From positions 46,950,930 to 47,014,929 of the forward strand of contig NC_053148.1 in the NCBI RefSeq assembly GCF_016808335.1: 64,000 bases of DNA. Reading direction: 5' to 3'. Source of the stretch: Panicum virgatum (Eukaryota > Streptophyta > Magnoliopsida > Poales > Poaceae). The notes below the pieces were generated by a model. It had not been told where the DNA came from, did no database searches, and saw only the letters and a program-made list of their open reading frames with translations. The number at the start of each line of letters is the position of its first letter. Positions within the stretch are counted from its first letter, which is position 1. Made by a program: the position numbers and the translations under genes. This document shows, in pieces, positions 1-10,199 of the stretch.

Positions 1-37
1 AACAATACAATACTACTTTATTAAAATATGAACAAAT

Positions 38-125
38 AAAGATCTCCGAATGAAACAGCTGGGTTGCAGCATCTTCAGACTATTTTTCCGTTGGCCAAAG
101 CTTGTTTGCATTTTATGAAGGGAGC
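38..125 (-). pseudogene. Decayed 3' tail of an F-box gene
   Basis: On the minus strand this stretch resembles the last coding part and stop region of the F-box gene at 45249-46942. The shared core is the segment encoding ALANGKI followed by the sequence reading SDDAATQ in the intact gene. The match is only about 80 bp and has gaps. Nothing upstream in this window continues it as an F-box exon. I read it as a relic of a duplicated F-box copy. Its body may lie to the left or have been destroyed. Confidence 0.5.
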
Positions 126-991
126 TAGCATTCGCCAAAGAAAATAAAACCTCAGTAGCTGACGCTGGAAGGACAGTGGGAAAGGCACCCCATGTGGAGG
201 TGTGAACTGTGAAGACTGAAGATTATTGGAAGTTCTGAACATGAAAGCCGACAGGCACGCACACAGCTCGTTCCATGGCACGTGCCGCCTCAGGGCTCAG
301 GGGCTCAGGGCAAAATAAAACTTCAACGTGGATGCAGCTAGCGTTAACTAACCACAGCTCGTTTCATGAAGCTGTAAGTGTTAGAGGATCGCGTAGTGGT
401 AGATCGAGTGGGTGACGAACTTGACCAAGAGAAATACCTTGCTGTTTCCATGGTGCGGCCGCGTTCGTCGATGGAGGCAGCGCACAGGCAGCGACGGGCG
501 GTGTAGACGCGTCGTGGTGGCGGTGTCGGCGTGGTGCAGGGGCGACGGGCTCGCGGTGGCGCAAGTGGCGGCTTCCCGTCGCTTCAGCGCCTCCCTCTCA
601 ATCGGACGGTTAGGACGGTGGGACACTGTGGCGGCGACGAACCTTGTGTCCTCTGCCGCAGTCCCCACCTCCTCTATATATGGCACTGCGCGACGGGGCC
701 CACCAGCCATTTATTGGGCTGGGCATCCTCGATCGGGACGCGAGTCAAGGGTCCAGTTCGCCGTTGGGCCAACTGGTGGAGATCAATACTAACAGTAAGT
801 TTGGTTGCCCACTTGCCCGAGATGATCAATGCAAGGTGAAGCTTTCAAATGCCTGGCTCCCCCAGTCATTCGACACGGAGGACTGTCGGCCTGTCGCCCG
901 AGCACTGAACTCGTCCGAGGAGACCAGCTGGCGGCACTGATGGAGATCATCAGAACTTCAGAATGAGGTGAAAGGCGCCCAACCATTAATG
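126..991. other. Left flank without a supported gene
   Basis: The part around 400-800 is GC-rich and yields several overlapping short open frames on both strands, none of which I recognise. A TATA-like CTATATATGG lies near 674-683 on the plus strand, so this could be an old promoter or 5' region. The stretch ends at the target site of the Tat-lineage retrotransposon. Confidence 0.4.
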
Positions 992-996
992 AGCTT
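992..996. repeat. Target-site duplication AGCTT, left copy
   Basis: AGCTT lies directly before the TGTCGG terminus of the left LTR. An identical AGCTT follows the GACA terminus of the right LTR at 16872-16876. A perfect 5-bp duplication is what Ty3/gypsy integration leaves and fixes the element borders. Confidence 0.95.
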
Positions 997-1370
997 TGTC
1001 GGTGTCCCGGCCCGGGGGCCCGGATCCCAACTGGTGAATGCTGCGTGTTTTCTCGTCCCAGATGATGATGCAAGAGGCAATCACAGTAACGCACGGTTTA
1101 CCCTAGTTCCGGCCGCGGGGCCGTACGTCCAGCAAAGGGGGTGTGCGAGGGCACTGTATTATCTTGCACACGGAGTGCTTGTAGTAGGGGGTACAAGCGA
1201 GGCGAGAGAGGGAGAGAAGCTCCCAAGTCTCGGCTAAGAGTGGAGTCGGTGGAGATGAGTGCTCTGTAGACCTTGCGCGTCCTCTTGAGGAGAGAAGCTA
1301 GAGAGGCCAAGCAGACTAGAGTCCAGACCAGAGAGATTAGCCCGCCCCCGGTGAAGGAAGCCCACCTCCT

Positions 1371-1379
1371 CCTTTTATA
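1371..1379 (-). promoter_or_regulatory. TATA box of the 3' LTR
   Basis: On the minus strand this reads TATAAAAGG, a strong plant TATA box. It lies about 940 bp into the LTR in element orientation, where the end of U3 is expected. The same sequence is at 15925-15933 in the other LTR. From this 3' copy, transcription would run leftward into the flank. Confidence 0.65.
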
Positions 1380-1924
1380 GGTATAAGGAGGGGTGGTGTA
1401 CACGAGTGGGGGCATGGAAGTCGTCGTTTTCCCTTGAATCGCGGGGTTACAGTGGTCGGATACTGTAGGATGTACACTGTGGGAAGGCGGCGTGCGTCGC
1501 TGTCGTCCTGGATGTCATCCTTCGTCCTGTGAGGATTGCGCCGTACGCCCTGCAGTGTTCCGGTGGTAGTAATGGCGCGGGATGGCCCCGGACTTCCTGG
1601 TCGGAGTGCTGGCGTGCACACTAGAAGGTCCGGGGGACGCGTGACGTCGCCGGGCCTTCGAGAGGAGGGGGGAGGTCCGGGATGTCGGCGGGAGCAGTAC
1701 CGAGCCCGTCTTGTCCCGCGTCGCAGGTCCCAAGGCGCTGCCACAGCGTCCGGGATGGCGGTGTGGTGACCAGAGTCAATGGATAGGACCCCGGTCATAT
1801 CTACTGTGGGAGTGGCGGTCTGACGCCGCCCATCCTTTGAGCCGTGGTGGAGTGGCTGGCTTTGAATGCCTTCGTACGGCGAGCGGTTGGGCGGCAGAGC
1901 CGTTTGTCCTTTGTGCCGAAGGAC

Positions 1925-2135
1925 GGCCTCGAGCGAGGCGAGAGATGAGACACCGCTCGAGGGTAGATCCGCTACCCTCGAGCGAGGCGGAGAATGAGTT
2001 ACCCGCTCGAGGGTATATCCGCTACCCTCGAGCGAGGCGGAGATTGGTTTTCTGTTCGGGGGTAGTTTCGCTACCCTCGAGCGAGACGGAGATTGCCCAG
2101 CGGAACCGAGAGGGACCCTCGAACGAGGCGGAGAT
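1925..2135 (-). repeat. Tandem hairpin repeats in U3 (left LTR)
   Basis: About three imperfect units of 50-60 bp share the core CTCGAGCGAGGCGGAGA. The first contains a perfect 13-bp inverted repeat, CGCTCGAGGGTAG / CTACCCTCGAGCG, with a 5-base loop at 1954-1984. The second has a 12-bp version at 2004-2034, and the third is degenerate. They lie upstream of the LTR TATA box, where enhancer repeats often sit. The other LTR carries the same array. Confidence 0.75.
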
Positions 2136-2318
2136 TGTTCAGTGGGTTCGAGGGGAATGTGAATGGGCCGCACGCTGGGCTTTTTGAGTCCTTTCCTTTC
2201 TTCCGGACGGGAAGCAGGTCGTGGGCCTTCGTGGGCCCAGTTGCTTTAACAGGTGTTTGTGTTTTTTAAAGCGATCTTAGTACCCCGATTATGGTGTCCC
2301 TAATTGTGGTACCCGACA

Positions 2319-2331
2319 GTAGCCCCCGAGG
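2319..2331 (-). promoter_or_regulatory. Polypurine tract of the Tat element
   Basis: On the minus strand the sequence just before the 3' LTR reads GCCTCGGGGGCTAC, then TGTCGG. The G-run at this place fits the plus-strand primer tract, and the same form is usual in grass Tat elements. Confidence 0.6.
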
Positions 2332-2844
2332 CTTTGGTCGAGTCAAGGGATTCGACCAAAGGGTATTTCGGCGATTTCTCCCTTGACTTGATCGGAGACT
2401 GCCGTGCCCCCGCCAGGCGCGCCGGGGCGCCGGCCCGGCGGATGTGACAACTCGTCAGATGGGGTAGTGCGCCTGCGGGCAGGGTGCTCGAGGCGCGTGC
2501 CCCTTTGTTTGTTTGTTTGAAGGACGAAATGTGTCCGTGTGCTGAGGGCGGCCAGGGCGACGGTGGCGCCCGCTGCTTGGCAGCTGGCGCTTTCATCACG
2601 CTGTCCCGCACGCAGAGCCTTGGCTCCTGCGTTCCTGGTCGCCTTGCGGCGCGCTGTTCGAGGGCAGCCGGCCAGAGCCGACGCCGTACCGCTTAGCGTC
2701 CAAGGGCTGAGCTCCACTTTATTTCGTTAGGTCGTGTCTCGGTGCGGTGACCGAGGGCATCTTTTATTGGTGGATTGCCGCGCCGTCACGGGTAACACAA
2801 GCCTCCGCTCTTCGCCAAGCTTGAAGCTTTGTGCCCGGCGCAGC

Positions 2845-2852
2845 TATAAATA
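2845..2852 (+). promoter_or_regulatory. TATA box antisense to the retrotransposon
   Basis: A perfect TATAAATA lies on the plus strand in a GC-rich setting, followed 25-60 bp later by a pyrimidine-rich stretch like a plant transcription start. It points into the element, opposite to pol. It may drive the short unit ending at the AATAAA near 3498, or act as a distal promoter for the antisense gene at 4969-8643. Confidence 0.55.
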
Positions 2853-3138
2853 GAGATCGTGAGGTTCCCTTTCTTCTCCATCCTCCCAGCTCTTTCTTCT
2901 AGCGTTGCCCAACTCTTGTAATGTTTCCTTTGTCTTTTTGTGACCAGCCCCCAGATGGGGTGGCCTGGCTTTTTTAGGCTTTTGGCGCTAGAGGAATGCT
3001 TGCGAGCGGTTGGGGAAGATCGGAGTGGGCGTGCGCTCCATCCCTTAGGTTCAGTGGGATCAGCAGAAGAGCATTGGGCCCGTGGGATCCTGCTTCTGCG
3101 ATGTCCCCTAGCCTGAAGGGGGATGGAAACGCCTGACC

Positions 3139-3495
3139 ATGGCGTTCGTGCCAGGTTGGGCGGCTGTTCTTTGCATCATCCCCCCAGGCGACAAGGTTGC
3201 TCTCGGGGAGACGGTGCGGAGGGCGCTGTCCGCCAGCTCGACCCCCCGCGTAGTCTTCGGTGGAGGAGACGCTAGAAGAAGGCTTGCGAGGAGAGCGTCC
3301 CGCTGGACCCGTGAGGTCTGGGGGCTGGTCCTCGCATCCCTAGCAGCCTCGCTGTTGCGTCAGCTAGGGGCCCGGTGCCTTTCTTCGTCGCCCGCTCCTC
3401 CCCAAGACAGGGAAAATTGCCACGTAGGTGGCAACGTGTTTGTATCTTTCGATGGCTTCGCGCCGGTAACCGTTTGTAATCTTTATTCGCATTGA
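3139..3495 (+). CDS. Possible 118-residue ORF in an antisense transcription unit
   Basis: This open frame starts at an ATG in the context ACCATGG and ends 3 bp before an AATAAA signal. A good TATA box lies about 290 bp upstream. The predicted protein is rich in Arg, Ala and Ser and I recognise no domain or signal peptide. It is antisense to the Tat retrotransposon, in the spacer between pol and the 3' LTR. It may be only a chance frame in a non-coding transcript, since GC-rich DNA has many such frames. The TATA box, ORF and poly(A) signal in the right order are what make it worth listing. Confidence 0.25.
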   Translation: MAFVPGWAAVLCIIPPGDKVALGETVRRALSASSTPRVVFGGGDARRRLARRASRWTREVWGLVLASLAASLLRQLGARCLSSSPAPPQDRENCHVGGNVFVSFDGFAPVTVCNLYSH

Positions 3496-3497
3496 GC

Positions 3498-3503
3498 AAT
3501 AAA
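3498..3503 (+). terminator. Poly(A) signal AATAAA
   Basis: AATAAA follows the T-rich stretch TTGTAATCTTTATTCGC, a typical plant polyadenylation context. It lies about 650 bp after the TATA box at 2845 on the same strand, which together would define a short transcription unit. Confidence 0.4.
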
Positions 3504-4625
3504 GTCCCCTTTCTCCTCTGCGGGGAGGATTACCGAGGGTATAGGGGTGTACATAGAGTTATGACCCTCGAATATGTGTGAAGTCTCCTTCGCGGGGGCG
3601 CGTCAGCGCACCCGCGGGTGTAGCCCCCGAGGCCTTGGAGGAGCGTTTGTGCTCGTCCAAGGGCTACAAACGTTGTCCCACTGGGTAGCTTTACTGGGAT
3701 GGCCGTCCAGCGTCTTTTTCAGCCGGCATCGGCACTTTTTCAGCCGGCCTCGGCATTCTTAGTGCTGGTACAACGACCCGGCGTTCAGCTTAGCCATTAG
3801 GGGAGCGTACGTTAATAGCGGAGGGTTTGATCAGACACATGGAGCTTCACAATGGACGGTCGTCGACTTATTCGAGGGTGTGGTTTGTACCATGGCGTGC
3901 GGGGAGCCCCCGAGCCCAGGCCCGTGTGAAGGCGTTCAGGGGAACCCTCGACTTTGATTACGACCCTCGTCGCCCTTCCGTAGGGAGGAGGGGTGAAGCA
4001 CACCATGCTACCCATGCCCGGGCCGCGAGCTATGGCTGCTTCTGTGAGCTATTAGCGGGTTGTTCAAGCGGACGTCCGTGCCCCGTTCGATAGGGGTCGG
4101 CTCGTGGTCCATAGACACGTCTCATAAAGCGCTCGCGAGGGTTCGCTAGGCGGGGCTCGAACCCATTCGTTAGGGTTCGAGGGCTCGATGCTCTCCCTCG
4201 ATGGGATCCCCCATCTAGGCACCCTCGATCGGCCTTGAACACTGCGTAGGATGTCTCGAACTCCGCGTTCGAGGGTAGCTTGTACGGCACATCCCTGCAG
4301 TCCCTGACTCTGGTGATCTGGGGCGCCTGTCGAACCCCCTAAAGGGCCAGGCTTCGACCCCCTGATCAGTAAGGCCTCGAAATGCGATTCCTTCGAGGGT
4401 AGAGAGACCCCTATGAAGGAATATTCCATCGTGGTCTGAAAACGTTGCAGAGCCGCGAGCCACGCGCGCGCGGGTCTTCCGCCGGTAGCGGGCGACGTGG
4501 CCCGATTTGTGCGGCACGGTGTGGGCGCGCCTTTTCAGGCGACAACCTCGGGCAAACGAAGCGGCGTGGGAGGCGGCTGACAGATGGGATAGCGCAACAG
4601 TCGCGCCGCGCCCGCCGGTTACCGT
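3504..4625. other. Spacer of the Tat element, no supported gene
   Basis: Between the short antisense unit and the promoter of the large antisense gene I see no convincing ORF. The sequence is rich in the word CCCTCGA/TCGAGGG, which also recurs in the LTR and the rest of the spacer. That suggests local amplification or a shared binding motif. Confidence 0.4.
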
Positions 4626-4642
4626 GCCGCATTTATTGCGGC
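4626..4642 (+). promoter_or_regulatory. Palindrome GCCGCA(5)TGCGGC
   Basis: Six-base perfect arms with a TTTAT loop. It shares the CCGCATT...TGCGG core with the longer palindrome 53 bp downstream. Both lie just upstream of the likely start of the antisense gene. Confidence 0.5.
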
Positions 4643-4694
4643 TTGCGCGCGTGGGGGACTCCGCGGTCGTGGGGCCCATCCGTCAGCGATAGCA

Positions 4695-4723
4695 AAATCT
4701 ACCGCATTCAATGCGGTAGATTT
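4695..4723 (+). promoter_or_regulatory. 14-bp perfect palindrome upstream of the antisense gene
   Basis: AAATCTACCGCATT, one C, then its exact reverse complement AATGCGGTAGATTT. It ends 30 bp before a TATA-like AATAAATA. A dimeric DNA-binding protein site or a cruciform are possible readings. I see no known plant factor motif in it. Confidence 0.6.
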
Positions 4724-4753
4724 AGGCCGTGGCTACGGATGCGCCCGACTAGG

Positions 4754-4761
4754 TGAATAAA
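4754..4761 (+). promoter_or_regulatory. TATA-like box of the antisense gene
   Basis: AATAAATA preceded by G and followed by CG lies about 210 bp upstream of the start region of the antisense gene. A pyrimidine- and CTC-rich leader follows, like a plant 5' UTR. The match to a consensus TATA box is imperfect. Confidence 0.4.
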
Positions 4762-4968
4762 TACGAAGAGAAAGTGGGTGTTTTGGGTTCACCTGGCCAT
4801 TTGCCTTCATCCTGTTTCGCCCTCTCCGCCTCCGTCGCCTCCTGAACCCATAGCCAAGAGCGAGAAGGAGAAAGGAGAAAGAGAGAGAGAGACTTAGCCA
4901 TTTCGGAGCCTTCCTTTTCGCATCCCCCCTCGACTCTCGGAGATATCGGACATCCAGGAGCCCTTGCC

Positions 4969-7900
4969 ATGGGGGAAGTCCTCCGCCACCGAGGCGGTGC
5001 TGGAGCAGCTGGTCGCCGAGCGGCTGCTGCCGCGGAACCCGGACTTGGGGGCTCCGGCGTGGATTTCCCCGCACCCGGACGAGACCGAGCCGAAGCCCCC
5101 GCAGGGCTACGTCGTAAGCTTCGTGCGCCTCCACGAACGGGGCTTCGGCGTCCCCGTCAGCAAGTTCATGAGGGCCCTGTGCGAGTACTACGGAGTGGAG
5201 CTGCACAACTTCAGCCCCAACTCCATCTCGCAGGCGGCGGTCTTCGTCGCCGTCTGCGAGGGGTACCTCGGCATCGACGTCCACTGGGATCTCTGGATCC
5301 ACCTGTTCCGCGGCGAGCTCTTCGTCGAAAATGCGCGGAACCAGCCGAGGCGGTTCGCGCGCGCCGGTGGCCTGACGCTCCATGTCCGCCCGAACCGGAG
5401 GAACCTTTACATCACAAGCAAGATGACGACAAACAACTCCGGGTGGAGCCGAGGGTGGTTCTACCTTCGAAACTTCAGTGGCATGCTCCCGGCGTTCACC
5501 AACAAGGTTCTTCGTGAGCGTCCGGCGAAGTGGGACTGGGGGGTGTCGCCCCCGGCGCAACAAGCCAGGCTCGAGGGCCTCACCGATGCGCTGGCGCGTT
5601 TGGCGAGGAAGGGGTTGACAGCGGCGGCCGTCATCGCGAACTTTCACCGGCAGAGGGTGATCCCTCTCGTGGAGAGGGCCCTGCCAATTTACCGGCTCAT
5701 CCCCGGGAGCAAGGTCGAGGGCTCGAGGACGTCGAGCAAGCTTCTCTCCCACACCAACGCCGCCCGGAGGGCGAAGTATGCGGTGGCGGAGTTTCCCCAA
5801 GATCCTGCGGATCTTTGGAGGATCAAGATGCGCCCCGAGCCGGGGTATATTTCCCTGGTGAGTTTTGGCTTCGAACTCGTCGTGCATCGTGTAGTTCCCC
5901 TTTCCTGACCCCATCTCGGGTGTGTTGTACAGGGTTTGAGATGCGGCACCTCGAGGCCCCCGGTCCTAGAACAGTGCCTGATCAATCGCCTCCACGCGGA
6001 GAAGATGAAGAGGCGGAAGGACGCGGCGGAGGCAAAGGCCGAGAGGAAGAGGAAAAGGAAGGCGGCGCACGACAAGGCGCGCCAGCTCGCTCGGGCGGAG
6101 GGGAAGCCGCAGCCCGCCACACCTGAGTCCTCGGAGGAGGACGAGGAGGAGGCCTCGGACGCCGAGGACCACACTCCGAGGGGGGACGGGGAGGGCGCGA
6201 GCCCCCCACCGTTCTACCTGTGGGATGATGAAGAGGGAGCGACCGTGGCGCCAGAGGAGCCGAGGGCCGCAGGGGGGTCATTGGCGAACCTCTCCCTCGA
6301 GGGTGCGGCGCGGGGGTCATCCTCGCCGGCGGCCGGCGAGGGGTCGCCTGCGCCCCAGTTGCTGATCCGTGGCCACGAGGCCGCGGCGGGAGAGGAGTCG
6401 TCCGTGCTGGCAGCCTCGAGCCACCGGGCCGACACGAGGGGTGCAGCTTCAGGGCAGACTTCGAGGGACAGCATGATGCCCCGAGCCCGGAAGACCGCCA
6501 CGAGGAAGCGGAGTATGAGCGCTCGATCTGGGTAAGTATTTCGGATCTCGTTTTCGTCACGTATTTGGCGGACTTCTCGATCCTGCTCAACTCGCGTCTC
6601 TTGATTTCCAGCCCCGGGGCCGTTCCCAAAGATGCGGTGCAGCTCGCCCCGGCCAAGGCTCTCAAGACCGGGGCGCGCAGCACGCCGCACACGGCACCGC
6701 AACCCCAGCCTGCTGTGGATCTTGAGGCGGGAGGCCCTGGCCCGAGGGGCCCGGGCGGCGCAGCAGGCTCGGGCACAAGAGGAAGGCGACGCCGGCCAGA
6801 GTGGCGCCAAAGCGACTGCTCAGGCCGACGATGCCGAGGGGACCGGCCGGGGCGGTGCCGGTGGCGCCGACCAGGCGGCCATCGATATTGAGGCCGGTCA
6901 GGGCGACGCGGCCCGCGCCGCCCGACTGGATACGGAAGGAGAAGCTGGCGGGGGCGAGCAGGAGTGCCCTGCCGGTGGCGCAGAGGAGGATACTCTCGTC
7001 CATGAGCCCCCGAGGGTCGAGGGCGAGGGCTTCGCAGAGGACATGGCGCAAGAGGCGCCAGAGATAGAAGGAGCCCCCATCTCGGAGCCCACCGAGGCCC
7101 GAGACGAGGGTACCGTCGCGATAGTGCCCGTGCTCACGGCGCAGGAGGGCGCAACGGCGGTGGTGGAGCTGCCAGACAGCAGCGAGGAGTACGGGGACTC
7201 GATGGATATCGACCCCGCTGCTGCGGCGAGCGCCGCCGCACATATTGCCGAGTTCGCGTCGGCCAGCGCGGGCGTGCTCGAAGCGGGGGCGTCGGAGGGG
7301 AGCCACCTCGGGGTTATCGTCCCGTCCGGTGTCCCCTCAGAGTTCCTTCGCAAGGAGCAAGAGGAGGAGGAGGCCTGGAACAAGCAGATGGGCGTTGGGC
7401 GCGAGATCTTGCAGGCCCTAGACCGCGCTTATCAGCTTCATCAGAACGCGGATTACCAGGTCAGCCAGGTAAATATTTCCCGCCGAAAATTGATCGGATT
7501 TGGTTTTAGTTTTTTGCGTGTCTTCACCCACGCCGTCCCCCTTTGCAGCAGCTGAGGGAAATCTCGCGCGAGAAGAGCGTCGAGATGAACCAGCTGTACT
7601 CCCAGATGAGCCAGCTCGGGCAACACAACGCCGAGCTGGTGCTCAAAAATATCGATGCCAACACAAAAATGGACGATCTGGGGGCGCGTCAGCAGGCGCT
7701 GGAGGAGGAACTGGCCCGGGTCACCGATGAGCGGAACGCCGAGAGGGTGGCAGCGGAGCAGAAGGCTCGGGAGGCCGAGGCGCAAGCCGCCGAGCTGCAG
7801 CGCCTTCGGACGGCGCTCGAGGAAAGAGCTCGGGAGGCTGAGGCGCAGAGCGCCGAGCTGCAACGCCTCAGCGCCACTCTCGAGCAGCAGAAGGCCGAGC

Positions 7901-8643
7901 TCCTCCATAAAGAGGTGGCCATGGTTGCGCTCGCCGGGACCCTCCAGGAACAGGGTGTGGCCCTCGAAGAGAGGGAGGTGGCCCTCCAGAACATGGGGGC
8001 TAGCCTTAAGGAAAAAGAAGCCTCCTTGTCCTCACTCGAGGAGGCCGCCCGTTCCCAGAGGGAGGAGGCGCAGAAGAACTTGTCGGGTGAGTACCTTCGA
8101 TTTTCCGTCGATTTGTTTCTTTTCGTAGCTAATGTTGATTTCCTTTACTCAGAGCTAAGGCAAAAGGTGGCGGACGAGACCTCGGCGAAGGAAGCGGTCC
8201 ACACCGCGCTCACGGCGGCACAGATGGAGTTTGCTGAGCTGGAGCAGACCGCCGTGAGTGTGTGTCAAGAGCTCGAGGGGGAAGGTGCCGTCTCGGGTAG
8301 TTCGGTGATCAGCCGCCTGCGCGCGCTAGGCGTCCGGATTGCCGAACATGCCAAGAGTACCTTCCGCCTCGGTGTCCTACGGGCTCTCGCCGTGGCCTCG
8401 ACGCATTACCTCATGGATCTCCAGAGGGTGTCGTCGGGGTACGTCGTGCCCGATGATGCTGACGCGGACGCCGCATCGGCCATCATGGATGAAGCCGACG
8501 CGGCTGCGGAGGAGTTCGCCACCGTCCTTGCCGAGAAGCTCGAGGCGGACATCCCTCCCATCGCCGAATTCGACGCCCCTGAAGACCCGCAAGGGGGGAT
8601 GGTAGCCTGTAGAACAGTTGGGCCTCGAAGCCCATGTAAATAG
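4969..8643 (+). pseudogene. Multi-exon antisense gene of the Tat element, putative gypsy-type transposon family with C-terminal coiled coil
   Basis: Five exons fit GT-AG introns: to 5857, 5933-6531, 6612-7468, 7549-8086 and 8153-8643, about 1125 codons. Exon 1 resembles the plant 'putative gypsy type transposon' domain (PF04195 type, from memory), with ERGFGVPVSKFM and HNFSPNSI segments. Exon 2 has a basic helix-rich stretch rich in Lys/Arg and Glu. Exon 3 is acidic and low-complexity. Exon 4 is a long heptad-rich coiled coil with repeated EAEAQAAELQRL-type units. The in-frame start fits the ATG at 4969 only if the following run of five G had four, so a 1-base insertion is likely. A second frame change is needed in exon 3 near 6740-6790, unless the acceptor at 6641-6642 is used instead of 6610-6611. 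Its biochemical function is unknown. Antisense ORFs at this place are known in Tat-lineage elements. Confidence 0.75.
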
Positions 8644-9202
8644 ATTAGTGTTTATGTCATAGTCACACTTTGTTATCGCATCCTATGAGTATAAGAGATT
8701 TCATAATTTGAATGTGTGGCCCGTCGAGGCCTTGTGTGTTCGAGCCTGTGTTTCTTTACTTTATTTCCGTGTTCTTCGTATGCGACTTAGATAAACATCT
8801 GCGAGGAAGTTCACGTTCATAAGCAACGTAGGCGTAGGGTGGTGAGGGGGGTGCCGTATCCCGGAGGCGTAGGCGGCCCCTCGACTCGGCCGGCCCCGTA
8901 CCGTAGTTGCTTACGCCTCGCGTCCGTTTTTTCCAAGGATACGAGAAACTTAGGGTCGAGACGGAAATATTTCGAAAAACATTGGCGACTTTTTTTGGGG
9001 ACGTTCGGGGGTTCCCCCCGTAATAGCCCCCGAGGGAGGCTCGGCTTTGCCGAGGGTAAAGCCGGGCGTACCTCAGTGTTAACGCGCATCCTAGCCTTCG
9101 AGGGCCCGGACGGTTCCCAAAAACAAGCCAGTAAAGCGTACTTTATTATTTCGGGAAATTGAAGATACGAGTACGAGCAAATGCACAAAAAACTTGAAAT
9201 TT
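8644..9202. other. Convergent spacer between antisense gene and pol
   Basis: This 560-bp stretch separates the stop codons of two convergent units, the antisense gene (+) and integrase (-). I see no ORF of merit and no clear AATAAA. It includes a GC-rich segment with GCCCCCGAG words also seen at the polypurine tract. Confidence 0.4.
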
Positions 9203-10199
9203 CTAGGGATAAAAACGACGTAGCTGTTGTATATTCCAAGCGTTGGTGAGGACTTCGCCTTTTTTGTTGGCCAGCTTGTACGTGCCGGGCTTGAGCACCT
9301 TGGCGATTATGTACGGTCCTTCCCATGGAGGTGAGAGCTTGTGGCGGCCCATGTTGTCTTGTCGAAGCCTTAGCACCAAGTCCCCTTCGTTGAGGTCTCG
9401 GCGCCGGACCCTCTGCGCTTGATACCTTCGCAAGGACTGCTGGTAGCGCGCAGAGTGGAGGAGCGCCATGTTTCGAGCCTCGTCCACTTGGTCCAGCGAG
9501 TCTTCGCGAGCTCGCTGGTTTCGTTGCTCTTGATATGCCTTGAGCCTCGGCGATCCGTACTCCAAGTCAGTGGGGAGGATAGCCTCGGCACCATAGACCA
9601 GGAAGAACGGAGAAAAGCCCGTGGCTCTGCTCGGGGTTGTCCTCAGGCTCCAGATGACCGAGGGTAGCTCCGTGAGCCACCTCCGGCCAAACTTGTTCAG
9701 CTTGTTGAAGATTCTTGGCTTTAGTCCTTGGAGGATCATGCCGTTGGCACGCTCCACTTGCCCGTTTGTCTGCGGGTGTGCCACAGCCGACCAGTCCACA
9801 CGTATGTGGAAGCTGTCGCAGAACGCCAAGAACTTCTTGCCTGTGAACTGGGTGCCGTTGTCGGTGATGATCGAGTTCGGGACCCCGAACCTGAAGATGA
9901 TGTCAGTGAAGAATTGGACTGCTTGCTCGGATTTGATCTTGCCGATGGGTCGAGCCTCGATCCACTTGGAGAATTTGTCGACCGCCACCAGCAAGTGGGT
10001 GAAGCCCCCGGGCGCCTTTTTTAGCGGACCGACGAGGTCCAGTCCCCACACAGCAAACGACCATGTGATGGGGATCGTCTGCAGGGCATGAGCCTTGCCG
10101 AAACGCGTTACCCACGAGGGTGCGTGGCGCGGCGTGGTGGCCGCAGACGCCAGCATGGATGTCGCGGATCAGCTCCTTGCCCTCGGGGATGGGGATGCA
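9203..10199 (-). pseudogene. Integrase of the Tat element, zinc-binding region deleted
   Basis: The catalytic core and C-terminal domain are readable in one frame. The three acidic residues lie in WGLDLVGP, TDNGTQF and GQVERANG, so the DDE triad is kept. The C-terminus has the GPYIIAKVLKPGTYKL segment and ends without a chromodomain. Upstream, the other frame holds the start of the zinc-binding domain (IRDIHAGVCGHH). It then jumps near 10092-10097 straight to the segment preceding the core, so the middle and the CxxC pair of the HHCC motif are missing along with the frame. Roughly 100 bp or more appear deleted. This copy cannot make a complete integrase. Confidence 0.85.

Larger units (their letters stand above)
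997..2318 (-). repeat. 3' LTR of the Tat element
   Basis: Begins TGTCGGTGTC and ends TACCCGACA, and matches 15550-16871 along its full length. In element orientation U3 is at the right end. It includes tandem hairpin repeats and a TATA box at 1371-1379. Confidence 0.95.
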
